Below, one piece after another: positions 8,457 through 18,159 of a stretch of 64,000 nucleotides of DNA. The stretch is from Leptolyngbyaceae cyanobacterium C42_A2020_001. GTDB lineage: Bacteria > Cyanobacteriota > Cyanobacteriia > Leptolyngbyales > Leptolyngbyaceae. How positions within the stretch are numbered: position 1 is the stretch's first letter; every line of letters starts with the position of its first letter. The DNA lies in the NCBI GenBank assembly GCA_015272515.1, contig JACYLN010000059.1, forward strand, positions 34,840 to 98,839, written 5' to 3'. Position numbers and translations under genes: made by a program. The notes under the pieces are model-generated. The model was not told where the DNA came from and did no database searches. It was given only the letters and a program-made list of their open reading frames with translations.

Positions 8457-9460
8457 GAGCTGTAATCCTGAGAACGTGGGCGATCGCGATCGTTTTCATC
8501 CTGCTGTTAATAGGATGCGATGGATTGGACAGCAGCGATCGCCTGCCTCCAGCATCACCCATTGCCACTCCAGAAGCCTCCCCCTCTCCAACTCCAACAC
8601 TCACTCTATCGCCGCCTGCAACCGTTCCTCCGGTTGAGCGAGAACGACTGGCTAAACACCTGCAAGCGTTGAATTTTGAGCGATATTCCAGCCAAAATCG
8701 CGATCGCGCCCGTGCTTACCTGGCTCAAACCCTGACAGAATCTGGCTGGAACGTTAAAACTCAGCCCTTTACCAATGGTGCAAACCTGACCGCGCAACGG
8801 CAAACTCCTAGTTCCTCTGCAAAAACGCTGCTGCTGGTTGCCCACTACGACACGGTCAGAAATTCGCCCGGTGCGGATGATAATGCCAGCGCCGTGGTTG
8901 CCATTCTGGAAATTGCACGATTATTGGCAACGCGCCCAACAACGCACAATTTAGCGATCGCCTTGTTTGACCAGGAAGAAGCCGGATTATTGGGCAGCTT
9001 GGCTTACACTACTCAACCAGCAAATCTCGCCAATCTAATGGGGGTAATTAACCTGGAAATGTTGGGCTATACCTGTAACATGCCGGGTTGCCAAACCTTT
9101 CCTGAAGGCTTACCCGTTACCCCACCCAGCGATCGCGGCGATTTTCTAGGGATTGTGGGCGATGCTGAACATCCCGACTTGCTGCGCGCCTTTCAAGTTG
9201 CCAGTGATGCCACTCTACCAGAGATCGTCACCGTTCCTATCCCATTCAAAGGCTTACTCACACCCGATGTACTACGGAGCGACCACGCTTCCTTTTGGGC
9301 ACGGAATATTGGTGCAGTTATGGTTTCCGACACTGCCAACTTCCGCAATCCCAACTACCACCAGCCCAGTGACACCCCAGACACACTCGATTTGGACTTT
9401 CTCACGGGTGCCACGCAGCTAGTGTTAAAGGCAGTCCTCAGCTTGCTGGAGAGTTCCTGA
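8453..9460 (+). CDS. M28-family zinc aminopeptidase, predicted lipoprotein
   Basis: This is a 335-residue peptidase of the M28 family, expected to remove N-terminal amino acids outside the cytoplasm. The N-terminus has a hydrophobic stretch ending in a lipobox-like LIGC (Cys22), followed by a Pro/Thr/Ser-rich linker (about 33-60). The two-zinc site is visible: His131-x-Asp133 (AHYDTV), Asp142 (GADDNAS), Glu175-Glu176 (DQEEAG) and His303 (NYHQPSD). The start is GTG 8453, overlapping the HD gene stop. It ends immediately before the convergent Uma2 gene, with no bases between the two stop codons. Confidence 0.87.
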   Translation: MRAVILRTWAIAIVFILLLIGCDGLDSSDRLPPASPIATPEASPSPTPTLTLSPPATVPPVERERLAKHLQALNFERYSSQNRDRARAYLAQTLTESGWNVKTQPFTNGANLTAQRQTPSSSAKTLLLVAHYDTVRNSPGADDNASAVVAILEIARLLATRPTTHNLAIALFDQEEAGLLGSLAYTTQPANLANLMGVINLEMLGYTCNMPGCQTFPEGLPVTPPSDRGDFLGIVGDAEHPDLLRAFQVASDATLPEIVTVPIPFKGLLTPDVLRSDHASFWARNIGAVMVSDTANFRNPNYHQPSDTPDTLDLDFLTGATQLVLKAVLSLLESS

Positions 9461-10036
9461 CTAGTTCCACAGCCAGGCTAGGTTGAGCACAAAACCTGGC
9501 AGAACGGGATCGCCAGAAATTGATGGGGGCGCTTGCAGCCGCTTAACCTCCCGTACTGGTGTGTAAATCTCTACCTGTTGAGCTTGGCGATTGATTAACC
9601 AACCGAGTTGAGCACCGTTGCTGATGTACTCCTGCATCTTTGCCTGCAAATCAGTCAGGGAATCGGTGGGCGATCGCAGCTCCAGCACGAAATCAGGGCA
9701 TAACGGTGGAAACTGGCTTTGCTGCTCTGGTGTGAGTGCCTCCCAGCGCTCCAAACGAACCCAGGCAACATCGGGAGAACGCACCGCTCCGTTGGGCAAA
9801 ATAAACCCCGTCGAAGAGTCGAACACTTTTCCTGAGTTGCTAATGCGGTTCCAAAAAACAAAATCTGCCGTGATTTCGCTATTGAAATTACCCGTTCTTC
9901 CGCCTGTTGGCAGCATCATCAGAATTGCCCCGCTTGCATTTCGCTCAAACTTGACTTCAGGGTTTGCCTGACAGAGCTGAAAAAACTGCTCGTCTGTCAT
10001 GGGCATTGTGTCAAAGGCGATCGCAACGTGCGGCAT
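9461..10036 (-). CDS. Uma2-family PD-(D/E)XK endonuclease-like protein
   Basis: This 191-residue protein belongs to the Uma2 (DUF820) family, which is greatly expanded in cyanobacteria. Typical landmarks are MTDEQFFQLC near the N-terminus, GRTGNFNSEI, SPDVAWVRLERW, and PDFVLELRSPTDSL followed by a helix (LQAKMQEYISNGAQLGWLIN). These make up a PD-(D/E)XK-like fold. The biological role of most family members is unknown. It is tail-to-tail with the M28 peptidase gene and its start lies 4 bases after the tatC stop on the same strand, so tatC and this gene may be cotranscribed. Confidence 0.88.
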   Translation of the reverse strand: MPHVAIAFDTMPMTDEQFFQLCQANPEVKFERNASGAILMMLPTGGRTGNFNSEITADFVFWNRISNSGKVFDSSTGFILPNGAVRSPDVAWVRLERWEALTPEQQSQFPPLCPDFVLELRSPTDSLTDLQAKMQEYISNGAQLGWLINRQAQQVEIYTPVREVKRLQAPPSISGDPVLPGFVLNLAWLWN

Positions 10037-10040
10037 TGGC

Positions 10041-10901
10041 TTATTTCCCCAACAACTTCACCAGCCCAATCCCACCAAAATACAGCATCACCATCGCGCC
10101 GCCTAACAAACTCTGCGTCAATGGATCCGTGGAAGGGGTGAGCACCGCACCCACGATCGCAGAACCCAACAGCACAAATTTCCAGCCAGCTAACATTTGC
10201 TTCGACGACACAATGCCCAGCAGACCGAGCAATGCCTGGATAATTGGCACCTGAAACGCCAAGCCCGTACTTAACATCAGCAACAAGACAAAATCAAAAT
10301 ATTTTTCAATCGACCAGGATTGCTCCACTACGTCAGCACCATAGCTGATGAAAAAGTTGAGCGCGGCTGGAATCAGCGCAATGTAGGCAAAAAACAACCC
10401 GCCCACAAACAAAATGCTGGAGCCGAATACAATTGGACCGAGTAAACGCCGTTCGCGACGAGTTAAACCTGGAAGCACAAACGCCGCAATTTGATACAGG
10501 ATCACAGGCGTAGCCACCAGAATGCCGCTATAGCCTGCCACCTTGATCGAGACGAAGAAAAATTCGCCCGGTGCGAGTTGCAAAAATTTCACTCCCTGGG
10601 CAGGAATTTCCAGCAGGCGAACAATGTCTTTGACAAGGGCAAAGGAGGCGATCGCGCCCACCACCACCGCAATCAACGAATAAAAAATCCGCTGCCGCAA
10701 TTCTTCCAAATGGTCGAACAGCGACATTTCGACTTCATCGGGTAATTCATCGTCGTAACTGGGCGAATCTGCATCCGTAGAAGCCGTACTCAACTCCGTT
10801 ATTGAGCCGTTTTCCTGAGTCGCCAAATCCTGAGTGGACGCTGTTTCTAGTTCCGAGGGAGCAGTCATGAGTCCAGACGTTCCATAAGCTGTTCCATCCA
10901 T
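10041..10901 (-). CDS. tatC: Sec-independent protein translocase TatC with acidic N-terminal extension
   Basis: TatC is the integral-membrane receptor for twin-arginine signal peptides, acting in the plasma and thylakoid membranes. The core begins at [15 protein letters not shown], the classic TatC start motif, and has six membrane spans, with [12 protein letters not shown] and the [12 protein letters not shown] block. Ahead of the core is an extension of about 60 residues, rich in Ser, Thr, Asp and Glu. I take the ATG at 10901 as the start; ATG 10868 and TTG 10922 are alternatives. No tatA lies beside it unless the small membrane protein on the opposite strand (10988) has an unexpected role. 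Confidence 0.93.
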   Translation of the reverse strand: MDGTAYGTSGLMTAPSELETASTQDLATQENGSITELSTASTDADSPSYDDELPDEVEMSLFDHLEELRQRIFYSLIAVVVGAIASFALVKDIVRLLEIPAQGVKFLQLAPGEFFFVSIKVAGYSGILVATPVILYQIAAFVLPGLTRRERRLLGPIVFGSSILFVGGLFFAYIALIPAALNFFISYGADVVEQSWSIEKYFDFVLLLMLSTGLAFQVPIIQALLGLLGIVSSKQMLAGWKFVLLGSAIVGAVLTPSTDPLTQSLLGGAMVMLYFGGIGLVKLLGK

Positions 10902-10987
10902 TGTATCCAGGTGTGCCCTCAATCTTGACTGAGAGACGCTAGGTTAGAGATGCTAAAGCCTGTGGTCATTTGGGAGAAGAATGGATT

Positions 10988-11626
10988 ATGGATAAGCTGA
11001 AGGCTCAGGCAGATAAACTCTGGCAACTCCTTGCCAACCCAGCAACGGGTGAGGTGTATCAAAAGACTCTGGCGCTCACCTGGTCCATTCTCAAAGAGAC
11101 TGGGCTGCTGTTGTGGTTGGTCATTTGTTTGGTACTGGTGTTAGGCGATTGGTTCTGGAAATACTCCTATCAAGCCGGGCAAAATGCCCGAATTTGGGTA
11201 ACCGATTTGCAAACTAAAACAACACACGTTGCAGAGACCAATGCTGAACCTGGCGACGTACTAACCACAACGGGCAAATCCCTGCTTGCCGCAACCCAGG
11301 CAAGTTTGAAGGCGGCATTGAATACCGCAAAAGGACAATTGGGAATGGAAGTCCTCCCAGAGCCACCAAAACCTACTTTCCGTCCTGCATCCACGATCGC
11401 AGACACCCCCCTCGAAGAAGTGGCGATCGCAGAAGCCCCAGTTCTGGAAAGACCAATCACCAACCCGCCTGCCGAAGGAATGGCGCTCCCAGAACCTTCA
11501 GAAACAACTTCTGATGTAGAAACGCCAATCGTTTCAACCCAGCCTCCAACCGAAGACGCTCCCTTTGACACAGAAGGATTGCTGAATGAACCCAAAGTGC
11601 CTGGAGCTGAATCGCCAGAGTCTTAA
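10988..11626 (+). CDS. Single-pass membrane protein with Pro/Glu-rich tail, unknown function
   Basis: This is about 212 residues from the ATG at 10988, which has a GGGAGAAG ribosome site a few bases upstream; a TTG at 10970 is the alternative. One membrane segment (LLLWLVICLVLVLGDWFW, near residues 43-60) follows a charged N-terminus. After it comes an amphipathic region with repeated Thr/Ala (LLAATQASLKAALNTAKGQL) and a disordered tail rich in Pro, Glu and Thr. I recall similar unnamed proteins in other cyanobacteria, but no function. It is divergent from tatC. Confidence 0.65.
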   Translation: MDKLKAQADKLWQLLANPATGEVYQKTLALTWSILKETGLLLWLVICLVLVLGDWFWKYSYQAGQNARIWVTDLQTKTTHVAETNAEPGDVLTTTGKSLLAATQASLKAALNTAKGQLGMEVLPEPPKPTFRPASTIADTPLEEVAIAEAPVLERPITNPPAEGMALPEPSETTSDVETPIVSTQPPTEDAPFDTEGLLNEPKVPGAESPES

Positions 11627-11783
11627 GTAAAAGCCTGTTGAGGTAGGGATAGGAGATAGAGGATAGGATGTCATCTGCCAAACGAGCATGGCAATAAATC
11701 GAGTATTCTGTCTTACCTACACTTTGGGATGGAATGCGATACACTTGCATTTCTGACTATTTTGATTGACGAGGTGAACCGGA

Positions 11784-13841
11784 ATGGGAGCACGCCCAAC
11801 TGCGGCTGACACAGAAGACATGAAGCAAAATAAACTCGCATCTACAAAGGCGAAACGTCAGTCTAAAGCGGTTGATAGTGAGGAAGAGACGCATTCCTCA
11901 CAGACAAAGCAGGATTCATTGCAAGTGACAACGAGTGAATCTGCTCCTTCTAAATCCTGGACAATCGAAGACAGCGAAGAACTCTACCGCATCACAGGTT
12001 GGGGTGAGCCGTATTTTTCTATTAACGCCGCCGGCCACGTTACCGTTTCGCCGCAGGGCGATCGCGGCGGTTCGCTGGATCTGTTTGAACTCGTCAATGG
12101 GTTGAAACGGCGGAATCTAAATCTGCCTCTGTTGATCCGGTTTTCCGACATTTTGGAAGACCGGATTGAGCGCTTGAATGCGGCATTTGCCAAAGGGATC
12201 GCCCGCTACAACTATGATGGCGTTTACAAAGGCGTGTTTCCAGTCAAATGCAATCAGCAACGGCATTTGGTGGAATCGCTGGTGAAATTTGGCAAACCCT
12301 ACCAGTTTGGGCTAGAAGCTGGTTCCAAGCCGGAGTTGATGATTGCCCTGGCAACCCTGAAAACGCCTGGAGCCTTGCTAATTTGTAACGGCTATAAAGA
12401 CCAGGAATACATCGAAATGGCAATCCTGGCGCAGCAGTTGGGCAAAATTGCCATCATCGTGCTGGAACAGATTGAAGAAGTGCCGATGGTGATTGAAGCC
12501 AGCCGCAAACTGGGGATTCCGCCGATTGTAGGAGTGCGGGCAAAACTTAGCAGCAAAGGGATTGGACGTTGGGGGACTTCGGCGGGCGATCGCGCCAAAT
12601 TTGGACTCACGATTCCTGAAATTCTCCAGACTGTTGACATGCTGCGGGAAGCGAATTTGCTGGACTCGCTGCAATTGTTGCATTACCACATTGGTTCTCA
12701 AATCTCCGCAATTTCCGTCGTGAAAGATGCGATTCGGGAAGCCAGCCAAATCTATGTAGAACTGGCAAAACTGGGAGCTAGTATGCGCTACCTGGATGTG
12801 GGTGGGGGTTTAGGCGTAGATTACGACGGTTCCAAAACCAACTTCTATGCGTCTAAAAACTACAACATTCAAAACTACGCCAACGATATTGTGGCGGAAG
12901 TGAAAGAAGCCTGTGTCGAACGAAAAATTCCCGTTCCCACCTTGATTAGTGAAAGTGGGCGGGCGATCGCATCCCATCAATCCGTCCTCGTCTTTAACGT
13001 ATTGGGAACCAGCGACGTTCCCACTGGAGCACCTGAACCCCTGCGCGACGACGAACATCTCATCATCCGCAACCTCTGGGAAACCTACGATTCAATCAAC
13101 GTGGACAACTATCAAGAAATGTTCCACGACGCGGCGCAGTTTAAAGAAGAAGCGGTGAGTCTGTTCAACTTTGGCTACGTCAGTTTGCCAGAACGTGCCC
13201 GGGCGGAACGACTGTTCTGGGCGTGCTGCGAAAAAATCTTGACTATTGCCCGCCAGCAAGAATACGTCCCCGATGACCTGGAAGATCTGGAAAAGATCAT
13301 GGCATCGATCTACTACATCAACCTGTCGGTGTTTCAATCGGCACCGGATAGTTGGGCGATCGACCAGCTTTTTCCGATCATGCCGATTCATCGCCTGGAT
13401 GAAGAACCGACCAAACGAGCTACCCTTGCTGACCTCACCTGCGATAGCGACGGCAAAATCGACCAGTTTATCGACTTGCGCGATGTCAAACACGTTTTGG
13501 AACTGCACGACCTGAAGCCTGATCAACCCTATTATCTGGGGATGTTCCTCAGTGGTGCCTATCAAGAAATTATGGGCAACTTGCACAACCTGTTTGGCGA
13601 CACCAACGCCATCCACATTACCCTTACGCCAAAGGGCTATCACATCGACCATGTGGTGAAGGGTGACACCATGACCGAGGTGTTGGGCTATGTGCAGTAT
13701 GATTCAGAAGATTTGGTTGAAAGCATTCGTCAACAAACAGAACACGCCCTGCAAGAAAAGCGCATCACCATCGAAGAATCCCAATTGCTCTTGCAAAACT
13801 ATGAACGCAGTTTGAGCCGTTACACCTACCTGTCGGCTTAG
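11784..13841 (+). CDS. speA: Biosynthetic arginine decarboxylase
   Basis: This PLP enzyme decarboxylates arginine to agmatine, the first step of polyamine synthesis and an arginine-catabolism route in cyanobacteria. The 685-residue product has the PLP lysine in VFPVKCNQQRH (Lys155). The alanine-racemase-like barrel contains HYHIGSQI and DVGGGLGVDYDGS. The C-terminal domain has SGAYQEIMGNLHNLFGD. Residues 1-60 are a low-complexity extension rich in Lys, Ser and Glu before the conserved SWTIEDSEELYRITGWG, which is usual in cyanobacterial SpeA. The ATG at 11784 follows GAGGTG. It is convergent with nadA. Confidence 0.96.
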   Translation: MGARPTAADTEDMKQNKLASTKAKRQSKAVDSEEETHSSQTKQDSLQVTTSESAPSKSWTIEDSEELYRITGWGEPYFSINAAGHVTVSPQGDRGGSLDLFELVNGLKRRNLNLPLLIRFSDILEDRIERLNAAFAKGIARYNYDGVYKGVFPVKCNQQRHLVESLVKFGKPYQFGLEAGSKPELMIALATLKTPGALLICNGYKDQEYIEMAILAQQLGKIAIIVLEQIEEVPMVIEASRKLGIPPIVGVRAKLSSKGIGRWGTSAGDRAKFGLTIPEILQTVDMLREANLLDSLQLLHYHIGSQISAISVVKDAIREASQIYVELAKLGASMRYLDVGGGLGVDYDGSKTNFYASKNYNIQNYANDIVAEVKEACVERKIPVPTLISESGRAIASHQSVLVFNVLGTSDVPTGAPEPLRDDEHLIIRNLWETYDSINVDNYQEMFHDAAQFKEEAVSLFNFGYVSLPERARAERLFWACCEKILTIARQQEYVPDDLEDLEKIMASIYYINLSVFQSAPDSWAIDQLFPIMPIHRLDEEPTKRATLADLTCDSDGKIDQFIDLRDVKHVLELHDLKPDQPYYLGMFLSGAYQEIMGNLHNLFGDTNAIHITLTPKGYHIDHVVKGDTMTEVLGYVQYDSEDLVESIRQQTEHALQEKRITIEESQLLLQNYERSLSRYTYLSA

Positions 13842-13866
13842 CCAGGGTTTGAAGTGTGACCAGGGG

Positions 13867-14853
13867 CTAACTGCCCACGGTGCGGCTCATGGCTAACATC
13901 CGCTGAATGGGCTTTAGAGCGGCGGCTTGGGTTGCTGGGGGCAGGGTGATTTCGGGAGTGCGGTTTTTCATGCAGAGATACAGCTTTTCCAGGGTGTTTA
14001 GCCGCATGTGGGGGCATTCGTTGCAGGCGCAGTTGTTGATCGGTGGCGCAGGGATGAAGCGCTTTTGCGGCTCCACTTTTTGCATCTGGTGAATGATCCC
14101 CGGTTCGGTGGCGACGATGAATTCGCGGCTGGCGCTTTGCTGAACGTATTTCAACAAGGCAGTGGTGGAGCCAACATAGCTGGCGTGCCGCAGCACCGCA
14201 GGTTCACATTCGGGGTGGGCGATCGCTTCAGCGGTAGGGTGCTGCATCTTCAACTGCACCATTTTCTTCTCAGAGAAAGTTTCGTGTACCATGCAGCTTC
14301 CCTGCCACAGCACCATGTCGCGCCCGGTTTGCTCAATCACATATTTGCCCAGGTTGCGATCGGGCGCAAAGATGATCGGTTGGTCTTTGGGAATCTGGTT
14401 CACAATCTGCACTGCATTGGAGCTAGTACAGATAATGTCACTCATCGCTTTAATTTCTGCTGTGCAATTTATGTAAGAAATTACCAAATGTCCTGGATAA
14501 GCTGCCTTAAATTTAGCGAACTCATCGGGTGGGCAACTGTCTGCCAGAGAACAACCTGCCTCCAGATCGGGCAACAACACCAACTTATCAGGATTCAAAA
14601 TTTTGGCAGTTTCAGCCATGAAATGAACCCCAGCAAACACGATGATATCTGCATTGGTCTCTGCTGCCTGGCGAGACAACCCCAGCGAATCACCGATGTA
14701 ATCGGCAATATCTTGAATATCGGGATCCTGATAGTAATGCGCCAGGATGACCGCATTCAGTTCTCGTTTGAGATCACGAATCGCATCAAACAGGTCAAGC
14801 GGAACCCAATTTAAGGTAGAAGAGTTGGTTGTTGGGAGAGCAGCAGTAAACAA
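13867..14853 (-). CDS. nadA: Quinolinate synthase A
   Basis: NadA condenses iminoaspartate with dihydroxyacetone phosphate to quinolinate in NAD synthesis, using an oxygen-sensitive [4Fe-4S] cluster. The 328-residue product has the three cluster cysteines at about 101 (EAGCSLADS), 187 (WQGSCMVH) and 280 (CNECPHM). The [18 protein letters not shown] motif is near the N-terminus. The start is a TTG at 14851-14853; no ATG is in frame upstream of the conserved region, and MFTAAL is a normal family beginning. A TATAAT box lies upstream at 14888-14893. Confidence 0.95.
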   Translation of the reverse strand: MFTAALPTTNSSTLNWVPLDLFDAIRDLKRELNAVILAHYYQDPDIQDIADYIGDSLGLSRQAAETNADIIVFAGVHFMAETAKILNPDKLVLLPDLEAGCSLADSCPPDEFAKFKAAYPGHLVISYINCTAEIKAMSDIICTSSNAVQIVNQIPKDQPIIFAPDRNLGKYVIEQTGRDMVLWQGSCMVHETFSEKKMVQLKMQHPTAEAIAHPECEPAVLRHASYVGSTTALLKYVQQSASREFIVATEPGIIHQMQKVEPQKRFIPAPPINNCACNECPHMRLNTLEKLYLCMKNRTPEITLPPATQAAALKPIQRMLAMSRTVGS

Positions 14854-14887
14854 AATCTAAAGCACCTTTTGACAGAACGCACTTTTG

Positions 14888-14893
14888 ATTATA
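14888..14893 (-). promoter_or_regulatory. Candidate -10 box for nadA
   Basis: Read on the minus strand this is a perfect TATAAT, about 35 bases upstream of the nadA TTG start. No convincing -35 hexamer stands 17 bases further upstream, so the promoter strength is uncertain. Confidence 0.35.
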
Positions 14894-15009
14894 GTGCTTT
14901 TCACCAAAAGCCATCCACTCTTAAATCTTAATTTCTACTGGAACTTCCGACATCAGATGGTGCAATTACCCGCCTGAACATTCCTGGAAGGATAAGCAGA
15001 ACCTATCAA

Positions 15010-15094
15010 CGGAGAGGGGGGGATTCGAACCCCCGTTGGGTTGCCCCAAACTTGATTTCGAGTCAAGCGCATTCAACCGCTCTGCCACCTCTCC
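15010..15094 (-). tRNA. tRNA-Ser (anticodon CGA)
   Basis: Read on the minus strand the sequence folds as a class II tRNA. The acceptor arms are GGAGAGG and CCTCTCC, closing at 15094 and 15011, with discriminator G at 15010. The anticodon stem CTTGA/TCAAG holds the loop CTCGAAA with anticodon CGA, which reads UCG serine codons. A long variable arm (TTTGGGGCAACCCAA) is present. The T arm is GGGGG-TTCGAAT-CCCCC. The G discriminator and the long variable arm are serine identity features. The 3' CCA is not encoded. Confidence 0.96.
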
Positions 15095-15143
15095 AAAAAG
15101 TGACTCTACATTATTGTACTCGCCTCTCGCCCGCTCATGTCCG

Positions 15144-17369
15144 TTATTCTGGATCGACTGCATCTCCTGGTGTGATGATTCCTTCGGATGGAGTCCATTG
15201 AATCGCTCCATCTTGCCCAGTAATAGAAAACCGAATTCCTTGCTGTTGCAAGTATCGAATTGTTTCTGGTTCAACTTTGTGACTGGAGACGATCGCGATT
15301 TCAGGTTTGATTACTTCCACAATTTTTGGATGAATCGAGGAGCCAGCCCACCATAGAACTTGAGCGCGTGGAAGCTGGATTGTGGCTAGTACCCCTTTTG
15401 CTTGTTCTGTTTTCAACCTATCCAACCACAACCAGGTTTGATCGCGGATAGTAAACTGTGCGATCGCGGGATCTACACTCAACAACTGGATTTGAGTTGA
15501 GCCAACTTTCACGGGTTGATTGAGTGTGAGCGGTGCGAGAACGGGTTGAGAATGTGCTTTATTTTGCTTCGTCTGAAAATTAACTGGAACAAAGGGTGGC
15601 TGTAGCAGATATTTGACGGGCACCGTTTGAGCCACCGTGTTCCAGTTAGTGGCAGCTTGCGAATCTAACGCGATCGCCCAATCAATCTGGTTAATGCCAT
15701 TTTTTTGGAGGTAGGGCAGTAGCGTGAACTGCGCTGTCTGGGAATCGCTGCCCCCCATAACCAACACTCGACCGCGATCGCGCACCACCATTGCAGGTTC
15801 ACGATTTGTTGCCAGAATTGTGACGCTTGTTAAGGTTGCCCCAGCCCCCAAAGGCAGCAATAACAGCACAAGGCTCGCCGCGAATGCCATCCACCAGCGC
15901 CGTTGCCACCAACGATGAAAGCTGGATAAACCGAGTAGTCCATAAAGAATGAGCACCGTAATCACTGAAATGGTACCGATCGCGTAAGCATTTCCGGGCA
16001 ACTGGTTGAACCCATTCACAATTGCAATCAGCGCTTGAGTCGGATATTTGAGCAGCCATGCCAATCCACTACCGCCATCTATCCAAACGATGGCAACCAG
16101 CGCACTCGCCATTCCCCCCAGGCTAATCAGAGAAATGAAAGGAGTTGTGATCAGGTTGGCTGGGATGCTGTAAGGCGACAACACCCCAAACGCACCTAAT
16201 TGCAAGGGTAATGTCCACAGGTAGGCAGCGATGGGCACCGCAACCAGAGGGGCGATCGCAGAGGGCATCCAATCCAGTCGTTTTGATAAAGGCGGCACGG
16301 TCACCAGCAATCCCAACGTTGCCAGAAAGCTGAGTTGAAATCCCAGATCCCATATCCACAATGGGTTCACAATCAGCAGAATTGTTGCTGTCAGCAGCAT
16401 GGATCCCAACGGTTTCACTTTACGATTCAGCCCCAGCGCCACCAGTCCGCCAAATCCCATCAGTGCAGCTCTTAACACGGCTGGTTGCAAGCCCGCCAAG
16501 CCGACAAAACTCGCCAGCGCCAACGTTCCAATTCCACACTGCACCCGTTCTGAGAAGCGACGAGTCAACGCCAGCACCACACCCAAGATGAGTGAAGTCT
16601 GGAAGCCGGATGCTGCCAGGGCGTGGGCAAGTCCCACCCGCACAAATGCATCTTTCACGGGGTAGGGTAAGTCTACGGCGCGACCGCCCAAAACCATGGC
16701 GCTGACTAATGCGCCCTCCGGGGTACCCAGGCTCTTTTGCTGTGCCTGCACGATGCGCTGCTGAATCTGCCACCATCCCCAGCCGCTGACATCTTGCCGC
16801 AGTTCCACGCGATCGCCCCGCAATCCAGTAAAACTGCCTTCTTTTTGTAAAAACTCCTTAAAATCGAACCCATGAGGATTCACCGCAGGTTTGGGTAAAT
16901 AGAGCGACCCGGAAACGCTCACCCGTTGCCCTGGATGTAAAGTCGTTGCCTGGTCAGGTGGTACGGTGACATACACCTTGCCAGTCACAACTTTGCCATC
17001 ACCAATCGGTGCAATTCCTTGCGCCTGTAGCCAAAATTGAGCCTTTTGGTTGCGGGTCAAGCGGGGTAGGCTAGTAACCTCACCTTCCACTAACACCTCT
17101 AAAGAATCTTCTGTGGGAGACAGCAATCGGCTGATATCGTAAGCTGGGGGCTGGGGTATTCGCAGTTGAAAATACACGGTTGCCAGCAATGCAATTACAC
17201 CCGCGATCGCCCAGTGGTTTCCAGGCAGAGCACTTTTCCCAAAACGGGAAAAGAGTAACGATGCCAAAACTCCTATACTGAGCAGAATCCAGCCACCGTA
17301 GGGAATGGCGGTAAACAGCAATCCCAAAATGAATGCCCAGCAAACAGTAGCCGCACTTGCGGAACCCAT
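15144..17369 (-). CDS. comEC: ComEC/Rec2 DNA-uptake channel protein with degenerate C-terminal domain
   Basis: ComEC forms the inner-membrane channel for single-stranded DNA during natural transformation. The roughly 741-residue product has the N-terminal membrane and DUF4131/OB region (VLVEGEVTSLPRLTRNQKAQF), then the Competence core with many spans, including the segment ALVSAMVLGGRA and the LAHALAASGFQTSLI motif. The C-terminus corresponds to the metallo-beta-lactamase-like domain (LLPYLQKNGINQIDWAIALDS), but the usual H-x-H-x-D-H ligands are absent. I chose ATG 17369, which has a GGGGGG stretch upstream; TTG 17411 is the longer alternative. Other competence genes are not in the window. 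Confidence 0.92.
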   Translation of the reverse strand: MGSASAATVCWAFILGLLFTAIPYGGWILLSIGVLASLLFSRFGKSALPGNHWAIAGVIALLATVYFQLRIPQPPAYDISRLLSPTEDSLEVLVEGEVTSLPRLTRNQKAQFWLQAQGIAPIGDGKVVTGKVYVTVPPDQATTLHPGQRVSVSGSLYLPKPAVNPHGFDFKEFLQKEGSFTGLRGDRVELRQDVSGWGWWQIQQRIVQAQQKSLGTPEGALVSAMVLGGRAVDLPYPVKDAFVRVGLAHALAASGFQTSLILGVVLALTRRFSERVQCGIGTLALASFVGLAGLQPAVLRAALMGFGGLVALGLNRKVKPLGSMLLTATILLIVNPLWIWDLGFQLSFLATLGLLVTVPPLSKRLDWMPSAIAPLVAVPIAAYLWTLPLQLGAFGVLSPYSIPANLITTPFISLISLGGMASALVAIVWIDGGSGLAWLLKYPTQALIAIVNGFNQLPGNAYAIGTISVITVLILYGLLGLSSFHRWWQRRWWMAFAASLVLLLLPLGAGATLTSVTILATNREPAMVVRDRGRVLVMGGSDSQTAQFTLLPYLQKNGINQIDWAIALDSQAATNWNTVAQTVPVKYLLQPPFVPVNFQTKQNKAHSQPVLAPLTLNQPVKVGSTQIQLLSVDPAIAQFTIRDQTWLWLDRLKTEQAKGVLATIQLPRAQVLWWAGSSIHPKIVEVIKPEIAIVSSHKVEPETIRYLQQQGIRFSITGQDGAIQWTPSEGIITPGDAVDPE

Positions 17370-17478
17370 GATGCCCCCCAAGAAATTCCCCTGACTACGA
17401 AAAAGCCCCAAGCATTGCTTGAGGCTAATGTAAGAATTCCCTAAGCCGAATAAAAAATAGACGACGGGTGGAGATTGT

Positions 17479-17970
17479 TTAGATCGATAACCCTAATTTC
17501 AACCCAAACGCAGCATGAACAATCAGGAGGAGCATGACGAGGGTACCTAAATAGGCATGGGTCATGCGTAACACTGGTTTGTCTCCACCAAACCCGCTAA
17601 GAGAAATTAAACCGTTGGTCCAGAGCAGCAGCACTACGGCGGAACCTGTCCAAAAGTGGGGGCTTTGCAGAATGGGTTTGTTTTGCATCACCAGCGACAA
17701 AATGCCACCGGTGTAGCCCAGAGTGATAAACAACGTCATCAGTGGAGCAAGTTTGCGGTGATCGGCACGACTTTTGATCTGCTTGTCTTTGTCCTGGGAA
17801 ATTCGCCCTTGCCAGCCAGCATAAGCAACATAACTTCCCATGACGAAAGCAACGATCGCCATCATCACAGGATGCCCCCAATGCACGATGGGTTCTGGTG
17901 TGTTGAGGGTGCGGAACCAAGCCGCGATCGGTTCTAGAAACTGACTCAGTTGAGTCCCTAAGTTTTCCAT
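17479..17970 (-). CDS. DUF4079 membrane protein
   Basis: This is a 163-residue integral membrane protein of the DUF4079 type found in cyanobacteria and plastids. About four hydrophobic segments are visible: around PVMMAIVAFVMGSYVAYAG, MTLFITLGYTGGILSLVM, FWTGSAVVLLLWTNGLISL and YLGTLVMLLLIVHAAFGL. Conserved His residues (HWGHP near residue 30, DHRK, HAYLG) recall the cytochrome b561 and DOMON-associated b-type layout, so haem binding is possible but unproven. The start is ATG 17970. It is on the same strand as comEC and 110 bases upstream of the comEC start. Confidence 0.82.
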   Translation of the reverse strand: MENLGTQLSQFLEPIAAWFRTLNTPEPIVHWGHPVMMAIVAFVMGSYVAYAGWQGRISQDKDKQIKSRADHRKLAPLMTLFITLGYTGGILSLVMQNKPILQSPHFWTGSAVVLLLWTNGLISLSGFGGDKPVLRMTHAYLGTLVMLLLIVHAAFGLKLGLSI

Positions 17971-18159
17971 GTTTGTTGCACTCGTAATGTAGACAGGATC
18001 GGGTTTGAGAATTGGCGATGAATCACACCTGCAATGATGCTAGAAGGAATAGGTTACGCACGATTGTTGTGATTGCAACATTTGATTGCACGCTGATCCA
18101 TCTGTTTAGTATGCTCCTGTAGTGTCTGACTTGAGAACACGTGAGGATATGTAGAGAGG

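Noticed and set aside
14008..14814. 268-codon open frame antisense to nadA
   Set aside because: It mirrors a well-conserved nadA and lacks protein-like conserved motifs.
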